Of a DNA stretch of 64,000 bases, positions 12,225-22,981 are shown piece after piece. Source of the stretch: Ophioceras dolichostomum (taxonomy: Eukaryota > Ascomycota > Sordariomycetes > Magnaporthales > Ophioceraceae); NCBI GenBank assembly GCA_003049485.1, contig PYST01000078.1, positions 1 to 64,000 of the forward strand, given 5' to 3'. Within the stretch, counting starts at the first letter, position 1. Each line of letters starts with the position of its first letter. The notes under the pieces are model-generated. The model was not told where the DNA came from. It saw only the letters and a program-made list of their open reading frames with translations, and searched no databases. The translations under genes were made by a program, and so were the position numbers.

Positions 12225-12977
12225 TGCACCTTCTGGATGTTAACCTCGCGACATATCCGTTCCCGTTTGGTTGTGTTTCGAAGTTGAGGAGTTGCATGCA
12301 GCTGGTTTTCGGCGAGCCGTTGTCGCGTGTCTGGGGGGTAGTGGTTGTCATTGGGACAGGAAAATGGTAGTGACGTCATTCAAAATGTTAAACAGGGGTG
12401 GAGAGGACCGATCCAACTCCAAGGCCATGCCGCCAGCAGCATGAGGTGTCGCCTTTGAAGAACATTGAAGCATCTCAATTTGGCAGCGATTGGAATCTGG
12501 AGGGCTCAAGTGCCTTATGTGCTATTGCCATACGGAATATTTGCACAATGACGGCGACTATCGTATCCGCAGGTGTTTGTTAGGGCTCATCCGATGCTGG
12601 CTGGGCGATACACCTGCTAGCTTTCGAGGGACTCCATCCGCTGAAGCTGGGTGGACGGGCCGCTCCGAGGCGTGCATGGTATGACCATCAATTCTCACTT
12701 TCGTCAACCGACAACCTGGAATCTATTAAACCCGGGACGAGTCGAGAATGCTCAATACCAAGACCCTCTCTTGTGATTATCATTATAGCTATTAAGCATC
12801 AGGCAGCTAGACTTTCATGATGACTGCGTTCCATTTATTCGTCTCCTACGTATCCCCCCGAATCCCGCTCTTTTTGCCCAACGATCTTAACGCTCTTGGA
12901 AGAAGCATCTAGAATCTATCCGCCTCTTTCCGGCTCCAGTCTCCGACTTGATGATCCCAGTCCCTCGCTTGGAGTAG
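12225..12977. other. Intergenic region between MCU start and a small secreted protein gene
   Basis: Contains the MCU promoter at the left. Short frames on both strands show no family features. Nothing else recognised. Confidence 0.5.
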
Positions 12978-13560
12978 CTAGCCCTGGCAGGCGGTGCAGG
13001 TCACACAGGATATGTATCTCGCCAGATGACCGGTGTCTGCCGCGTCGTACAGATCCGGCTTGCCGGGGTACTCAATGATGGCGAGGCCACTGCCAGTGCA
13101 CGTGGGGTGTTCCTCACTGAGGGTGCAGTCAGCATTGATGTTTTGCTGTCTAGGATCTTCGAGTGGAAGAGCAGCAACAGTGGAAAGGGATTGGGTCCAG
13201 GCTCAGCAGCTGGGAGAACGTACTCGAAGAGTCGGCAGAGGGCGCCACGATCGGGTTGCACCGAGCCGATGATCTCGTTGTACGGCGCCTGAAGCGGCTG
13301 GCAGTTCGCCGGCCAGCTCGTCCCGATGCCAACAAATATGTCGGTGCATGTACCGGTGAATTCGCTTTCTGTGCAGATTTTCACCTGCAAAACGCATGGA
13401 AGTTAGAGACTGAAGGGATGCCTAAGTGGTTCATTCTTCGTTGAAGTTTTATCGCTGGACTTACGTTTCCCGGGTCTCTTAATGCAAGTCTGCTGGCCTT
13501 TGTCGTGGGGCCAGCCAGGCCCATGGGTGTTACAAGAAGGGCGAATAGTAGCGACTTCAT
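12978..13560 (-). CDS. Small secreted cysteine-rich protein, beta/gamma-crystallin-like pattern
   Basis: Three exons, 13560-13465, 13384-13224 and 13149-12978, 142 residues; introns are 80 and 74 nt, with donors GTAAGT and GTACGT. The start MKSLLFALLVTPMGLAG is a signal peptide (basic n-region, hydrophobic core, small residues). The mature part has nine cysteines: KICTESEFTGTC, ANCQPLQAPYNEIIGSV, GALCRLF, then a second half with DC, TC and a closing CVTCTAC. The first half matches a pattern I recognise from small fungal secreted proteins resembling beta/gamma-crystallin modules (C...F.G.C, C..L..P....I.SV.PD.G..C). The second half is only seen with the intron 2 acceptor CCTAG; without splicing the frame encodes a cysteine-free tail. 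Likely extracellular; an effector or antimicrobial role is only a possibility. Confidence 0.8.
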
Positions 13561-14988
13561 TTTGTCGAGTTTTGGTGCTCGTTAGGCAGGTCTCGGGAGA
13601 ATTTGCCGGTTATGATGATCTTAGGGCGGAATTGATGACTGAGGATTGGAACTACTGTGATGATGGTTAACTCCAACTCCAAATTTCGAGAGCAGGATAC
13701 GGTTCCTTAAATAGCTTCTTGCTGTGTATGCTCGTGACGGCCACCAGGCTGTGAGAAGGCGGTCTCGCCGCCGTGACCCACGGGCCAGAGTCGATGAGTC
13801 GATGACTCTCGTGATAGCCGCCCATCAACCGCAGCTTTCCGCGGCTCCCGACAGTGGACACTGCCTTTTTACTAGATCGAAGCACTGAATACGAACCACG
13901 GATATCGTGAGAACGCGATATGAGTGAGTCCCATACGGGTGGGCGTATGCCGTGTGATCCGCGAGTGGCACAGGGGCTGTGTGGCTGCAGAGACGGAGGC
14001 GAGCTGGGCGAGACAGTCGTCTAGAAGTCTCACTGTGGCTGTGGTCCTGTGAAGCGTGGACGAAGAGGTGCTTGTTGATGTTTTTTTGTCCGATGCAGAA
14101 ACGGGATGCAGTGAAACGTGCTGGTGGGCACGAGAGGCTGGCGGCAGCACAATCTATAAACGAATGGTTGAGCTCGATCCCGTGAGTCGTACGTTCGCTC
14201 GTCCATACATCTATCATATTCATTTTCGGCATGATCGCATTCTCTGCGGACGCTTCGCCACCAAATCCATCAATACCTCTGCACTTTTTGTTGGGCAGAA
14301 TCCGACCACTTGCATTGATGGCACGTGTTGGGATCTTGCCGGTACATTAACCCGGCGAGGCGGTCTGGCGGCATGTGAACGGCGATGGCGGTCCTGGCCA
14401 TACACCGCGGTATTGAGGCCGACTACACACTTCGGGTATCTCCGCATCAGAAAAGTCCCCGGTAATTGGACGAGGAACCTCACATTTGAGGTCTATTCTG
14501 GTTCCTTGAAGGGAACAACAGTAGGACTTGGCAATAGCAGGCCTTCTTTATGTGATCCGAATCCTTCGGAAGAGCTATCCATCTACCGCACCCAGAGTAT
14601 CATGAGCTGTCATAATTACAAGGACAACCGATGCTTCTGGCGCAGTGAGGACGAATAGAGGTAATGAAAATGACAATGGACAGATCGATGTTAGTGTGGT
14701 GGAATGAGGGTGTTAGCTACCAGTCACCAACCGCTCCCGAGTTTGTCCTCGGACAATTCTTTGTCCTCCATTGGTCCGGGACTGTGGTGCACGGGGTGAC
14801 TCTTGATGAGTCGGATGAGGAATGTGACTCTACGGAGTCAATGAACAGGAGGGGAACAAAGGGTACACCCTGAGGTCCAGCGTATAAATTCCAGTGATCC
14901 CAGTGATCATACTCGCAGAGAGAAGCAGCCCACTCATAAAAGTCATACAACAATTCACATTTTACTCGCAGACAAGCTAGAACATACA
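13561..14988. other. Intergenic region upstream of the small secreted protein and the broken small gene
   Basis: Divergent promoter region. A plus-strand open frame at about 14056-14658 begins with GTG and matches no family; I do not accept it as a gene. A TATAAA box lies at 14883-14888. Confidence 0.45.
14883..14888 (+). promoter_or_regulatory. Candidate TATA box of the broken small gene
   Basis: TATAAA in the context GCGTATAAATTCC, about 100 bp upstream of the ATG at 14989. Spacing fits a fungal core promoter. Its presence suggests the downstream gene was once, or still is, transcribed. Confidence 0.45.
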
Positions 14989-15564
14989 ATGGCCTCTTCT
15001 GGCGCAGGCCTACAGAACAACTCATCGGGGTGGCCAAGCGTGGCAGAAGCGATGGAGGCGGTGGATAAGGCGATGGATATTTGTGATGCTGTGGGCGAAT
15101 ATAAGGCCTAGCTGCCGGACTTTAAATCCATATTCGAAAATTCCCAGGTTTTCCTCTTGCGAAAAACGGCGGAGAAGACTTGTGCCACTAATTTGAATAG
15201 CGACCCCACGCAGACAACCCAGTATAGGGAGAAGATGGGAACCTTCTGCGTGTACTATCTTAGGCTCAGCTATCCACTTTATGTTGGTCTCGACCCTCCT
15301 GAGGAGGGCGCAGATATGGATTTATGGGAGGCGGATCCCGAGGAGAAGGCATATATCGAGGAGGTGGCGGCTGATATCCAAGTCGAGGGGGCAGATTTCG
15401 AGAAAGGGCTGGTAAATATCGAGGCGAAGGTGGCGACTGAAGTAAATTCTGTTTCTTCAGGGCTGGATTGGCTGCCGCCACAAGTGCCACAGCCGGAAGA
15501 GAAACCGGGAGAGAATCCTTGCGGGATGGTATCGGGCGACTTCGTCGTGGGACGATATTACTAG
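14989..15564 (+). pseudogene. Small intracellular protein gene interrupted by an in-frame TAG
   Basis: From ATG 14989 the frame reads 40 codons (MASSGAGLQNNSSGWPSVAE onward) to a TAG at 15109-15111. It then continues in the same frame, without another stop, for 150 more codons to 15562-15564. The downstream part has an acidic, protein-like composition (DPPEEGADMDLWEADPEEKA) ending in GRYY. A single CAG-to-TAG change (Gln to stop, a C-to-T transition) would explain the break. The segment EAVDKAMDICDAVGEY...LPDFKSIF loosely resembles the N-terminal helical domain of fungal NACHT/STAND proteins (SesA-like), but this is weak. Alternatives are stop readthrough, a small intron that I could not find, or a sequencing error. 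Confidence 0.55.
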
Positions 15565-15988
15565 AGCATCGGCCCCAATGCTGAGAGAGATTTGACTAGA
15601 TCGCTCTTCGAGGAGTTTCCCTACATAACTAGAACCTCCCTCTACTTGTATTATTGTTATAGCTTCCTTGCCGTCTTGTTCTGCTTTCCTCGGAGGTAAT
15701 ATTATGCCGCAAAGCGCCCCCATCTTGATACAGTGGACTTCTCAGTACAACGAGCGTCGAGATGGTGTTGATGGTTTGCACTTAGGCTGGTTACTTCCTC
15801 CTGCAAAACGGTGCAATAGTGCCCGGGAAACTTGGGCATAAAGGACAGAAGCCTCTGTTGCTGTATCACTCTTACCTAACATAAAAGCTTTCATATACCC
15901 TGGAGTTGCCGAGTTAAAGGACACGTACAGACCCGGCTATGCTGAATGAAATGTAGCCGTCCCCGAGTCCGTTTCCAAAGCGAAACCT
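15565..15988. other. Convergent intergenic region
   Basis: Lies between the 3' ends of the broken small gene and the aldo/keto reductase gene. No supported feature. Confidence 0.55.
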
Positions 15989-17120
15989 TCACTCTTCCAA
16001 CCTAGCCGTATCAGCGTACTCATTCAAAAACCCCTCCGAGCTCCGATGTCCCTGGATATTCGCCTTCTCGACCTCCTCCCTAATCCACTTCTCCTCCTCC
16101 GCCGTCAGCTCCACCTTGATACTCCCGACATTCTCCTCCAGGTACTTGATCCGCTTCGTGCCAGGGATAGGGATGATATCATCCCCCTGCTTCAGCAGCC
16201 ACGCGAGGGCCAGCTGGCCAGAGGTGCACCCCTTCTTCTTACCAAGCTCCTCGAACTTGGCGACAAGCTCCAGGTTCTTATGGAAGTTTTCCTCGGAGTA
16301 CCGGGGCAGCGTGAGGCGGAAGTCGGTCGGTTCCATGTCAGAACGAGACTTCACGGCTCCGGTCATGATCCCGCGTCCCAGGGGCGAGTAGCACACGACC
16401 GCGACGCCCAGCTCGCGACACGCAGCCAGCAGGTTCCCGCTCTCTGGGCCCTCGATCGCGAGGTCCCATGGGTTGTACTCGACCTGCACGGCAGCGATGT
16501 GCGCGACCTTGCACGCGCGCCGCAGCGAGTTCCCGGAGCACTCTGAGATGCCGAGGTGGCGGACGAGGCCCTGCTTCTGGAGCTCCGCCATGGCGGCGAT
16601 GGTCTTCTCGACGGGGATGCTCTCGGTCAGGCGGTGCGCGTAGTAGAGGTCGACGTAGTCGACGCCGAGGCGCTTGAGCGACTTCTTGATGCACGCGGCG
16701 CAGTACTCCGGAGAAGAATCTATGTTGAGAGCTGTCGGGCTGTCATAACGCAGGCCGAACTTGGTCGCGAGGAAGATGTCGGATCGACGCTCCGGGTGCA
16801 GCGCGAACCACTTCCCGATCAGGTCCTCCGAGTCGGCGTACACGTCGGCTGTGTCCCAGTTCGTGGCACCGAGTTCCCAGGCGCGGTCGAGGACTTTGAG
16901 ACGCTCCTCGTCGGTGCTGGGGGATGGTAGGAATGATCGCGTTAGTCATGGAAAGGGATGATGACAGGGACAACGCATGGGTAGATGGATGGTAGTCGAA
17001 ACAAGCTCACCCAACGGAACCGTAGCCCACACTGAGGCCCATGGCGCCGAAACCGAGGGCGGCCACCTCAGGGCCGTTCTTACCAAGGCGACGGGTCGGG
17101 AGCTGCACGGGAGGAGCCAT
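15989..17120 (-). CDS. Aldo/keto reductase
   Basis: Two exons, 17120-17011 and 16916-15989 (intron 16917-17010, donor GTGAGC), 345 residues. The start MAPPVQLPTRRLGKNG followed by LGFGAMGLS is the classical N-terminus of this (alpha/beta)8-barrel family. Catalytic residues are visible: Asp58 and Tyr63 in NWDTADVYADSE, Lys89 in LATKFG and His131 in YYAHR. Later landmarks are GISECSG, QVEYNPWD, YSPLGRGIMTG and the NADP-binding PIPGTKRIKYLEEN. It resembles the cytosolic AKR group found in fungi and plants (auxin-induced or pyridoxal reductase-like). The physiological substrate is unknown. An upstream in-frame ATG at 17222 would add 34 non-conserved residues; the 17120 start is preferred. Confidence 0.93.
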
Positions 17121-18304
17121 GATGTTTGAATGGGGGTTAATGGTTGAGGATAAGTCCGCTGAAGCAGCGAAAGAGCTTGAGGTGGAATGTGTTGCGTGGA
17201 GTGATGATGGTTCAGAGTCCACCGATGATGATTGTGCAAGTCTCCCTCACAAATTGCCAGGCGGCTGCCCTCCCCCCTTTTAAATATTTCTCCAAACTCG
17301 ATCCCGGAACCATCACTCATCTTCCGCGGTTCCTACATATACGTCATTAAACGTATGCCATACTGAGTGCCATCACTACTTCTCTAGCGCTTTTGATGTT
17401 GTGTAGTGCCCGGACACGGAGCCTCCTTCTCGGACTTTGCGGTCCCCTTTCCACGGCGTTTGCGGGTGCCAAGCCCGCATTTTGTGGGGTTGCTGACTGA
17501 TTGACGGGTTAATTCCGTCAGTGCTTCCATTGGCAGGAGGAAGGAGGTTTGATTTTTGTTAACCTACCACATGCAACCAGAACACGATGGTGGGAGTCCG
17601 ATCAGGCCTAATGTAGGTAGATACGGAATGTGAACACCTACACCACTAGCTGCCGCATGCCTTCTCCTCGTTTTGATCCTGTGTCGTGGCTCATAGTAGA
17701 AGAAATGCGAGATGCGAGCATTGCGAGGTATTAGTGTATCCATAAAGGATTGATGATGAGCGCATGTGACCGCACTGACTCGCAGGCAGAGAGTCGCCGC
17801 AATGGTTGTGCTTCCTCTCCTCGTTCCTGGTAACTCGGATCTAACTAACTCGGTGGGCATGCTCGCTATGGTCAGTGACTCTTGAGGACAATGCCTGATG
17901 GGTCAGAGAACCGAAGAAGGCCTAACTCACTGGCCCGTCCAGCGGGCGAACTCGGCGCCCGCGGACGGCGTGTGTGGAGCCAACGGAGGACGGAGGATAC
18001 AGATCAGCTGTCTCGTTCCGTGCCGAAACACGCAGCGCTGTTGGCTCCGGTTGGGCATGTAATTTCGAAATTAAGGGCCACAAAAGAGAAAAAAGGGAGA
18101 GAAATGGGGATGGAAAATGACTGGTTGAAAAAATCCCGAAAAGAAGGAAACCTAGGCGACAAAGGTCGGGAAGCCTATGACCTATTACAGACGGAGTAAA
18201 TCTCTAAAGGCTGCTTCAGCGCCCCTATCCCATTTCGGTCAGGAGCAGGCTCCGTTCGAACGTCTCTTGTCAACCCAAATACCACCCTATTACTACCTAG
18301 AGGG
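17121..18304. other. Intergenic region, no supported gene
   Basis: Holds the aldo/keto reductase promoter on the left and the 3' flank of the lectin-like gene on the right. A TTTAAATA-like AT-rich motif near 17280 lies about 160 bp upstream of the reductase ATG. Nothing else recognised. Confidence 0.5.
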
Positions 18305-20047
18305 CTAACTATGAGACAGTTTCGACCCTTCCCACGTCCGATTATTAAGCACACTCTCAACCATCTCTCCTTTAGACAAGTAGAGCAGTCTAGCCTGATC
18401 GCTCCATCCAACCGCAGCCATGCCCGCGTCGACAAGGGGCCGCGACGTCCCGTTGGAGGAGGAGCCTGATTCACTGCTGCCGCTGCTAATTGCACGGGAC
18501 CAGCCCGTGCTCAGACCGATACGGGAGTACTCGACGATCTGGCCCGACTCCGGCACGGTGTAGAAGAAGTGGTATGTCTTCGGCGTGGGCCGGTAGCACG
18601 CTGCTATGGCTGCTGAGGAGTCCCAGTCGGGTGGCAGAACAGAGACGGTTGATTCGATCGGAGAGGCTGTGTTTGGTTAGGAGGGTTTTGTTGCTTTGTC
18701 AGTTCAGTCCGGTCTAAAGAGCTGAAATCCCGATCTTCACCAGGGTGTTATGTAATTACTACGACGCACAGGTTGTGTAAATCAAAAAAGGAAGAGACTA
18801 GGGAATTACTCACGAGCCCGCCAGTCCTGCTCCGCGGCGCTGTACGCTAGCACAGTCGGGGCGCCGGTCGCGGCCGCAGCAAAGAAGAGGTTGATGTTCG
18901 GGCCCGGCGCAACCGCAGCGGCGATGGCGGAGCCCTGCGCGGCGTATGCCCCGTCCATACGGCGCATAGCCCAGTCGGTCCTGAACCCGGTCGGCTCAGC
19001 CGGGTCGCCGCTCAGCTCGGTGAGGTAGCCGCTCGCGGCCTGGTAGTACACGCGCACCGTGTACTGCCCGCCGAGCCAGAGCGCCGCGAGCGAGGACTGT
19101 TTGTGGACGGGGCTGACTTTGGCGGAGATGACGCTCGAGTCTGTTTCTAGGCAGACGGCCACTTGCGCCAAGTTTACGAATTCGGGGGAGGGAGTGCAGT
19201 TCACCTGCGCGAGCACGATGTGCGTGTCGGCGCCGGAGTCGAAGAGGTAGAAAAGTTGTAGGAGAGTCGTGTTGCTGGCTGAGCCCGATCCGTTTGGGCG
19301 TGAGATCACGGCCAGAGAACCCCGCCGAGGCGGGATGGTGAGGGTGAGGTCGTGCTCGATGCTGTACTGGCCGCTGTCGCCGTGGCGGAGTCTATACTTC
19401 GTGCCGTCGGAGTCTGGGCTCTGGTAGAAGAGCTGGATGTTGGCCCCATTGGAAGAGCCGGAGGTAGTGGCGGCGACGGCAGGGGAGCTGGGCTTCGCTG
19501 ACGAAGGACCACTGGTTGGTAGTGCGGTCGCTGTGCTACTACTAGCGGTGGTCGCTGAATGTGAACCGCTACCTGGGGTCACCCGGGTGCTGCTGCTCTT
19601 GCCCTTGCCGTCCATAGATGCGGTCTCATTCGATGACGCTTCTGGTCCACTGTCTGCTGCTGCTCCACGCTTCAAGTTGTGGCCAACAAGGCCGCCGACC
19701 AGGCCTCCCAGGGCTGTGAGAACGACGAAGATGAGAACCACGAGCAGGATTCGTTTTCTCTTCTCCTTGTCTGCCCAGAGGCCTGTGCGCGGTGGAGGCT
19801 CCTCAGCACCCTCAATGACGGGCTCCGGCTCATATCGAAAGAGAGGCTTGGCGTCGGCAGCCCAGTAGACCTCAGGATAGTTTGGCGGAGGAGGCACCAC
19901 CTGAGGATGTGGGGGACCCTCGACAGCTGCCTCCGCGTACACCGCTTCGAGCCCTGCCCCTTGCTCTATCGGCGACTCCTCTTCCTCGGGTGGTGGAAGC
20001 TCGCGAGACCGAACTCGCTCTGACCCACCCGGACCGATTCGATACAT
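18305..20047 (-). CDS. Membrane-anchored fucose-specific-lectin-like beta-propeller protein
   Basis: Two exons, 20047-18814 and 18666-18305 (intron 18667-18813, donor GTGAGT, CTAACC branch point), 531 residues. An N-terminal Pro/Glu-rich cytoplasmic tail (about 1-95) with a basic stop-transfer cluster (KEKRKR) precedes one transmembrane helix (about 100-122). A Ser/Thr-rich, probably O-glycosylated stalk follows, then a C-terminal domain of repeated blades with motifs such as IQLFYQSPDSDG, LLQLFYLFDSG, YTVRVYYQAASGYLTEL, NINLFFAAA and YHFFYTVPESGQIVEYSR. The pattern (hydrophobic-x-FYQ/YLx...G.L.E) matches the fungal fucose-specific lectin (AAL-like) propeller. Type II topology would display the lectin at the cell surface. 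Sugar-binding residues could not be confirmed by eye. Confidence 0.8.
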
Positions 20048-21585
20048 CGTGTATCCTCGACTATAGAGTGGAGGAACTGAGGGGTAAACGTCGTGTAGGG
20101 GACAAGCAGCGTCTCATGTTGGGCGGGAGGTCCACGGCCCTTGGGTCCAAAAGGTTCAAAAATTGGCAAGTTGAAAGAAAGAGGTTCCAGAACGACGGCG
20201 GGCGGTGGCCCGGTGCCTCATATCCGATGACATGACAGACATCGGACGGAGCAGGTGCCCGGTCTAATGCGGACTTGCCCCGAGTTAGCTTCGCGGCTTT
20301 GCGGCGTGGTATCAATGCAGCAGCGTGGCTCAACGGGATGGTAGGCAGGTAGGTAAGTTAGGTGGATGGGGGCAAATAGGGTCATTTGCAATGATGCCTG
20401 GGATTTTGGCCCCCGAAGACGGCGGAGCACGTTTCATTGGATGGGTGCTTTACGAAGCGTGCATGCATAGGTAAGCGAGATCGTGCAACCAAGCCTTGCT
20501 GGTCCGCTATTCGCTGACGCCCAGAGTTCGCCGAGAGCCAGCCCTACAACGTACATGACAGGCATAACGAACCTCAAATACGGGTTACGTAAAACCACTT
20601 AGAGTTGACGACAGTCCATCATCCGGCCGTAATCCCTGTTGATGCTGTTTTTCCAGCAACCGATCCAAAGTGCTAGGGCTGTGGGTTCTCCGGTGTCTGC
20701 CGCGGTGTCCGGTGAATGTCGCTAGTACTGACTAGGTACAGAAACAGAAAAGCTAGTACCTAACTAGGTACAGTTACTAGCCACCTCTCCGGTGAGCACA
20801 GTTCCGAGGGGAGAGACTTCGTAGAAATATCACCACTGCTGGCAACGCCCATCCGCCCACGCATCCTCCATCTCCCCCTTTTCTGTTATTCGAATCCACA
20901 GGGAAGGTACCCAGCCATCATCAGAGACAACGACTTGGAGACGGCACGGCTCAGGACGAACGAGACTAAGACTGGTGTAGGCCCATCTGGAACGACGCTG
21001 TGATTGCAGAAGGCGACCGCGTACGGAACAAGATCTGGCGTTAGGACGAACTCAGATTTGAGATCATCAAAAACTTTTTTTGTGATCAGTGAGCGCAAAG
21101 GTCCTCGCCAAAGGCCGATGGGCTAGCGAGAATGCCCTGTTCGACCAGTGGCTTAACCAAAAAAAAAATGCAAGACATGTAACTTCGCTGAATAGACAGG
21201 TTTAAAATGTAGCGGAACTGGGAGCTTCTTCTAGACCGAAGAATTGCCCGGTTGGTTGCCGGACTGATGTGTGGGAGATGTCGCCAGTGCTGCGTCGGAA
21301 CCGAGCGGGGAGGGATGGAACCCCGCAAAAAGTTGTTCACGATGCTCTGGGAACCCCTCAGTCAGGAACATGAAAGCCTGTGCCGTTGGCAGCACATCAC
21401 CGCAGGGCCCCTGGTCTCTGGAAGGAAAGACGGAATAGAAACATCACCGTGTTTCCGCCCCCGAACGGCCTCTTCCACAGAGCGCTCCATCATCAAATCC
21501 CCGACCATCCCCGCCAATTTAGCATTCAGCCCAGCAATTAGCAGAAACCATAAAGGGGATTCCGGAAAAAGAAAAAGGAGAGAAG
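20048..21585. other. Divergent intergenic region
   Basis: Promoters of the lectin-like gene (-) and the SDR gene (+). Contains ACTAGGTACAG repeated near 20731-20742 and 20763-20773 and a GGTAGGCAGGTAGGTAAG run near 20340. No ORF with recognisable features. Confidence 0.5.
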
Positions 21586-22564
21586 ATGGTCAATCCCAAC
21601 CCAAAAACCGTCCTGATAACAGGATGCAGCGAAGGAGGGATCGGCTCGGCCCTCGCGCTCGAGTTCCACTCCCGAGGCCACACCGTCTTCGCCACGCGGC
21701 GCAGCGCGTCCAAGATGGCGCACCTTCGCGCGGCGGGCCTGCAGCACACCCTCGAAATGGACGTAACGTCCGAAGCCTCCATCGTGGCGGCCGTGGCATC
21801 GGCCAAGGCAGTCACTGGTAACAAACTCGACGTGCTCGTCAACAACGCGGGCGTGCACAACGTCATGCCGTTCGCGGACGCGACCGTGGCCGACTTCCGG
21901 CGCGTCCTGGAGACGAACGTGCTGGGCGTCGTGGCGGTGACGCACGCGTTCTTACCCCTGCTACTCAACGCCCGGGGTTTGGTCGCGATGGTGGGCAGCG
22001 TGGTGGCGATCCTGTGTCCGCCGTTCCAGACGGCGTACAACGCCTCCAAGGCGCCGGTGTCGGCGCTGAGCGACACGCTGCGCGTCGAGCTGCAGCCGCT
22101 CGGGGTGAGGGTGATCAACGTTGTCACGGGATCTGTCAGCACGAATCTGTTTTCGAACTGCGACGCGAACGCTCACGAGGGAGGGAAAGTGCCCGAGGGA
22201 AGTCTGTACGGGCCGATCCGGGACAAGATCGAGAAGAAGGCGTTCCTGGACGCGGACAGGTGGACGACGCCCGAGGAGTACGCGAGGCAGGTCGTGAACG
22301 ATGTGTTGAAGGACAAGCAGCCGCCTGCGGTGTATAGGGGATCGTTTGCGTTTATTGCGAGGATGATGAATACGTTTTTGTGGAAGGGCGCTTGGGTGAG
22401 TGCAGCTCACCTCTCCTCGCCTCCCCTTCAACTCACCTACCTCACCCCGCACCACCCCGGCACGGATCCAAGTATCAACGGGCTAATCTGTCATTTCCAC
22501 ATTACAGGACGCGGCTTGCAGAATCTGGTTGGGCTCAATACGTTGCGCCCGCCGCCGCAGCTGA
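21586..22564 (+). CDS. Short-chain dehydrogenase/reductase, AYR1-like
   Basis: Two exons, 21586-22395 and 22508-22564 (intron 22396-22507, donor GTGAGT, acceptor TTACAG), 288 residues. Classical SDR signatures: ITGCSEGGIGSALA cofactor loop (TGxxxGIG), NNAGV at about 86-90, Asn111, Ser138, and YNASK with Tyr151 and Lys155. The GCSEGGIG and LETNVLGVVAVTHAFLPLL segments resemble 1-acyldihydroxyacetone-phosphate reductase (AYR1), an NADPH-dependent enzyme of ER or lipid droplets making lysophosphatidic acid. The C-terminal helix pair (FAFIARMMNTFLWKGAW) could attach to membrane. The spliced end is short and Arg-rich (RCARRRS); reading through the intron instead gives a longer tail without family resemblance. 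Substrate assignment is by resemblance only. Confidence 0.85.
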
Positions 22565-22981
22565 AGGACACGGAAGAGACGAGAACTGATCAGGGGTGGT
22601 GATGATGATGATGAAGCTGCTGCCGCTGATGGGGACACTATGTTGAGGGCCTTGATTTAATGTCGACTACGATGAATCCACGAGACGTGAAGTAAGTTGT
22701 CGCTAATTACATCCATTAATAACTCTTCTTACCTGCTGTTTTTCTAGCGCGTGTATAACAAGGTATCTATTCCGTACACAACAGCAGATCAGAATACGAA
22801 GCAGGCTCACTCATCTTCGTCCTTGCCACAGCCCCCTATTTTTTGTCCGGTCCCCGTTGATGACACATCGCCCATCCCAGTCCATTCCTTCCAACCTTCC
22901 TATGACCTACCACCTAACCTACCTAGGTACCGATATCCCTACCTAGGTCGGTACCTAGGCAGGTTTAGATTGAAACTCACC
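22565..22981. other. Convergent intergenic region with palindromic TAGGTACC cluster
   Basis: Between the SDR and SET genes, converging. At 22916-22963 there are three copies of CCTAGGT/TACCTAGG-type words within 50 bp. Both 3' UTRs presumably end here; no terminator could be assigned. Confidence 0.6.

Noticed and set aside
14056..14658. Plus-strand frame of 200 codons
   Set aside because: It begins with GTG, has no family motif, and overlaps equally open minus-strand frames.
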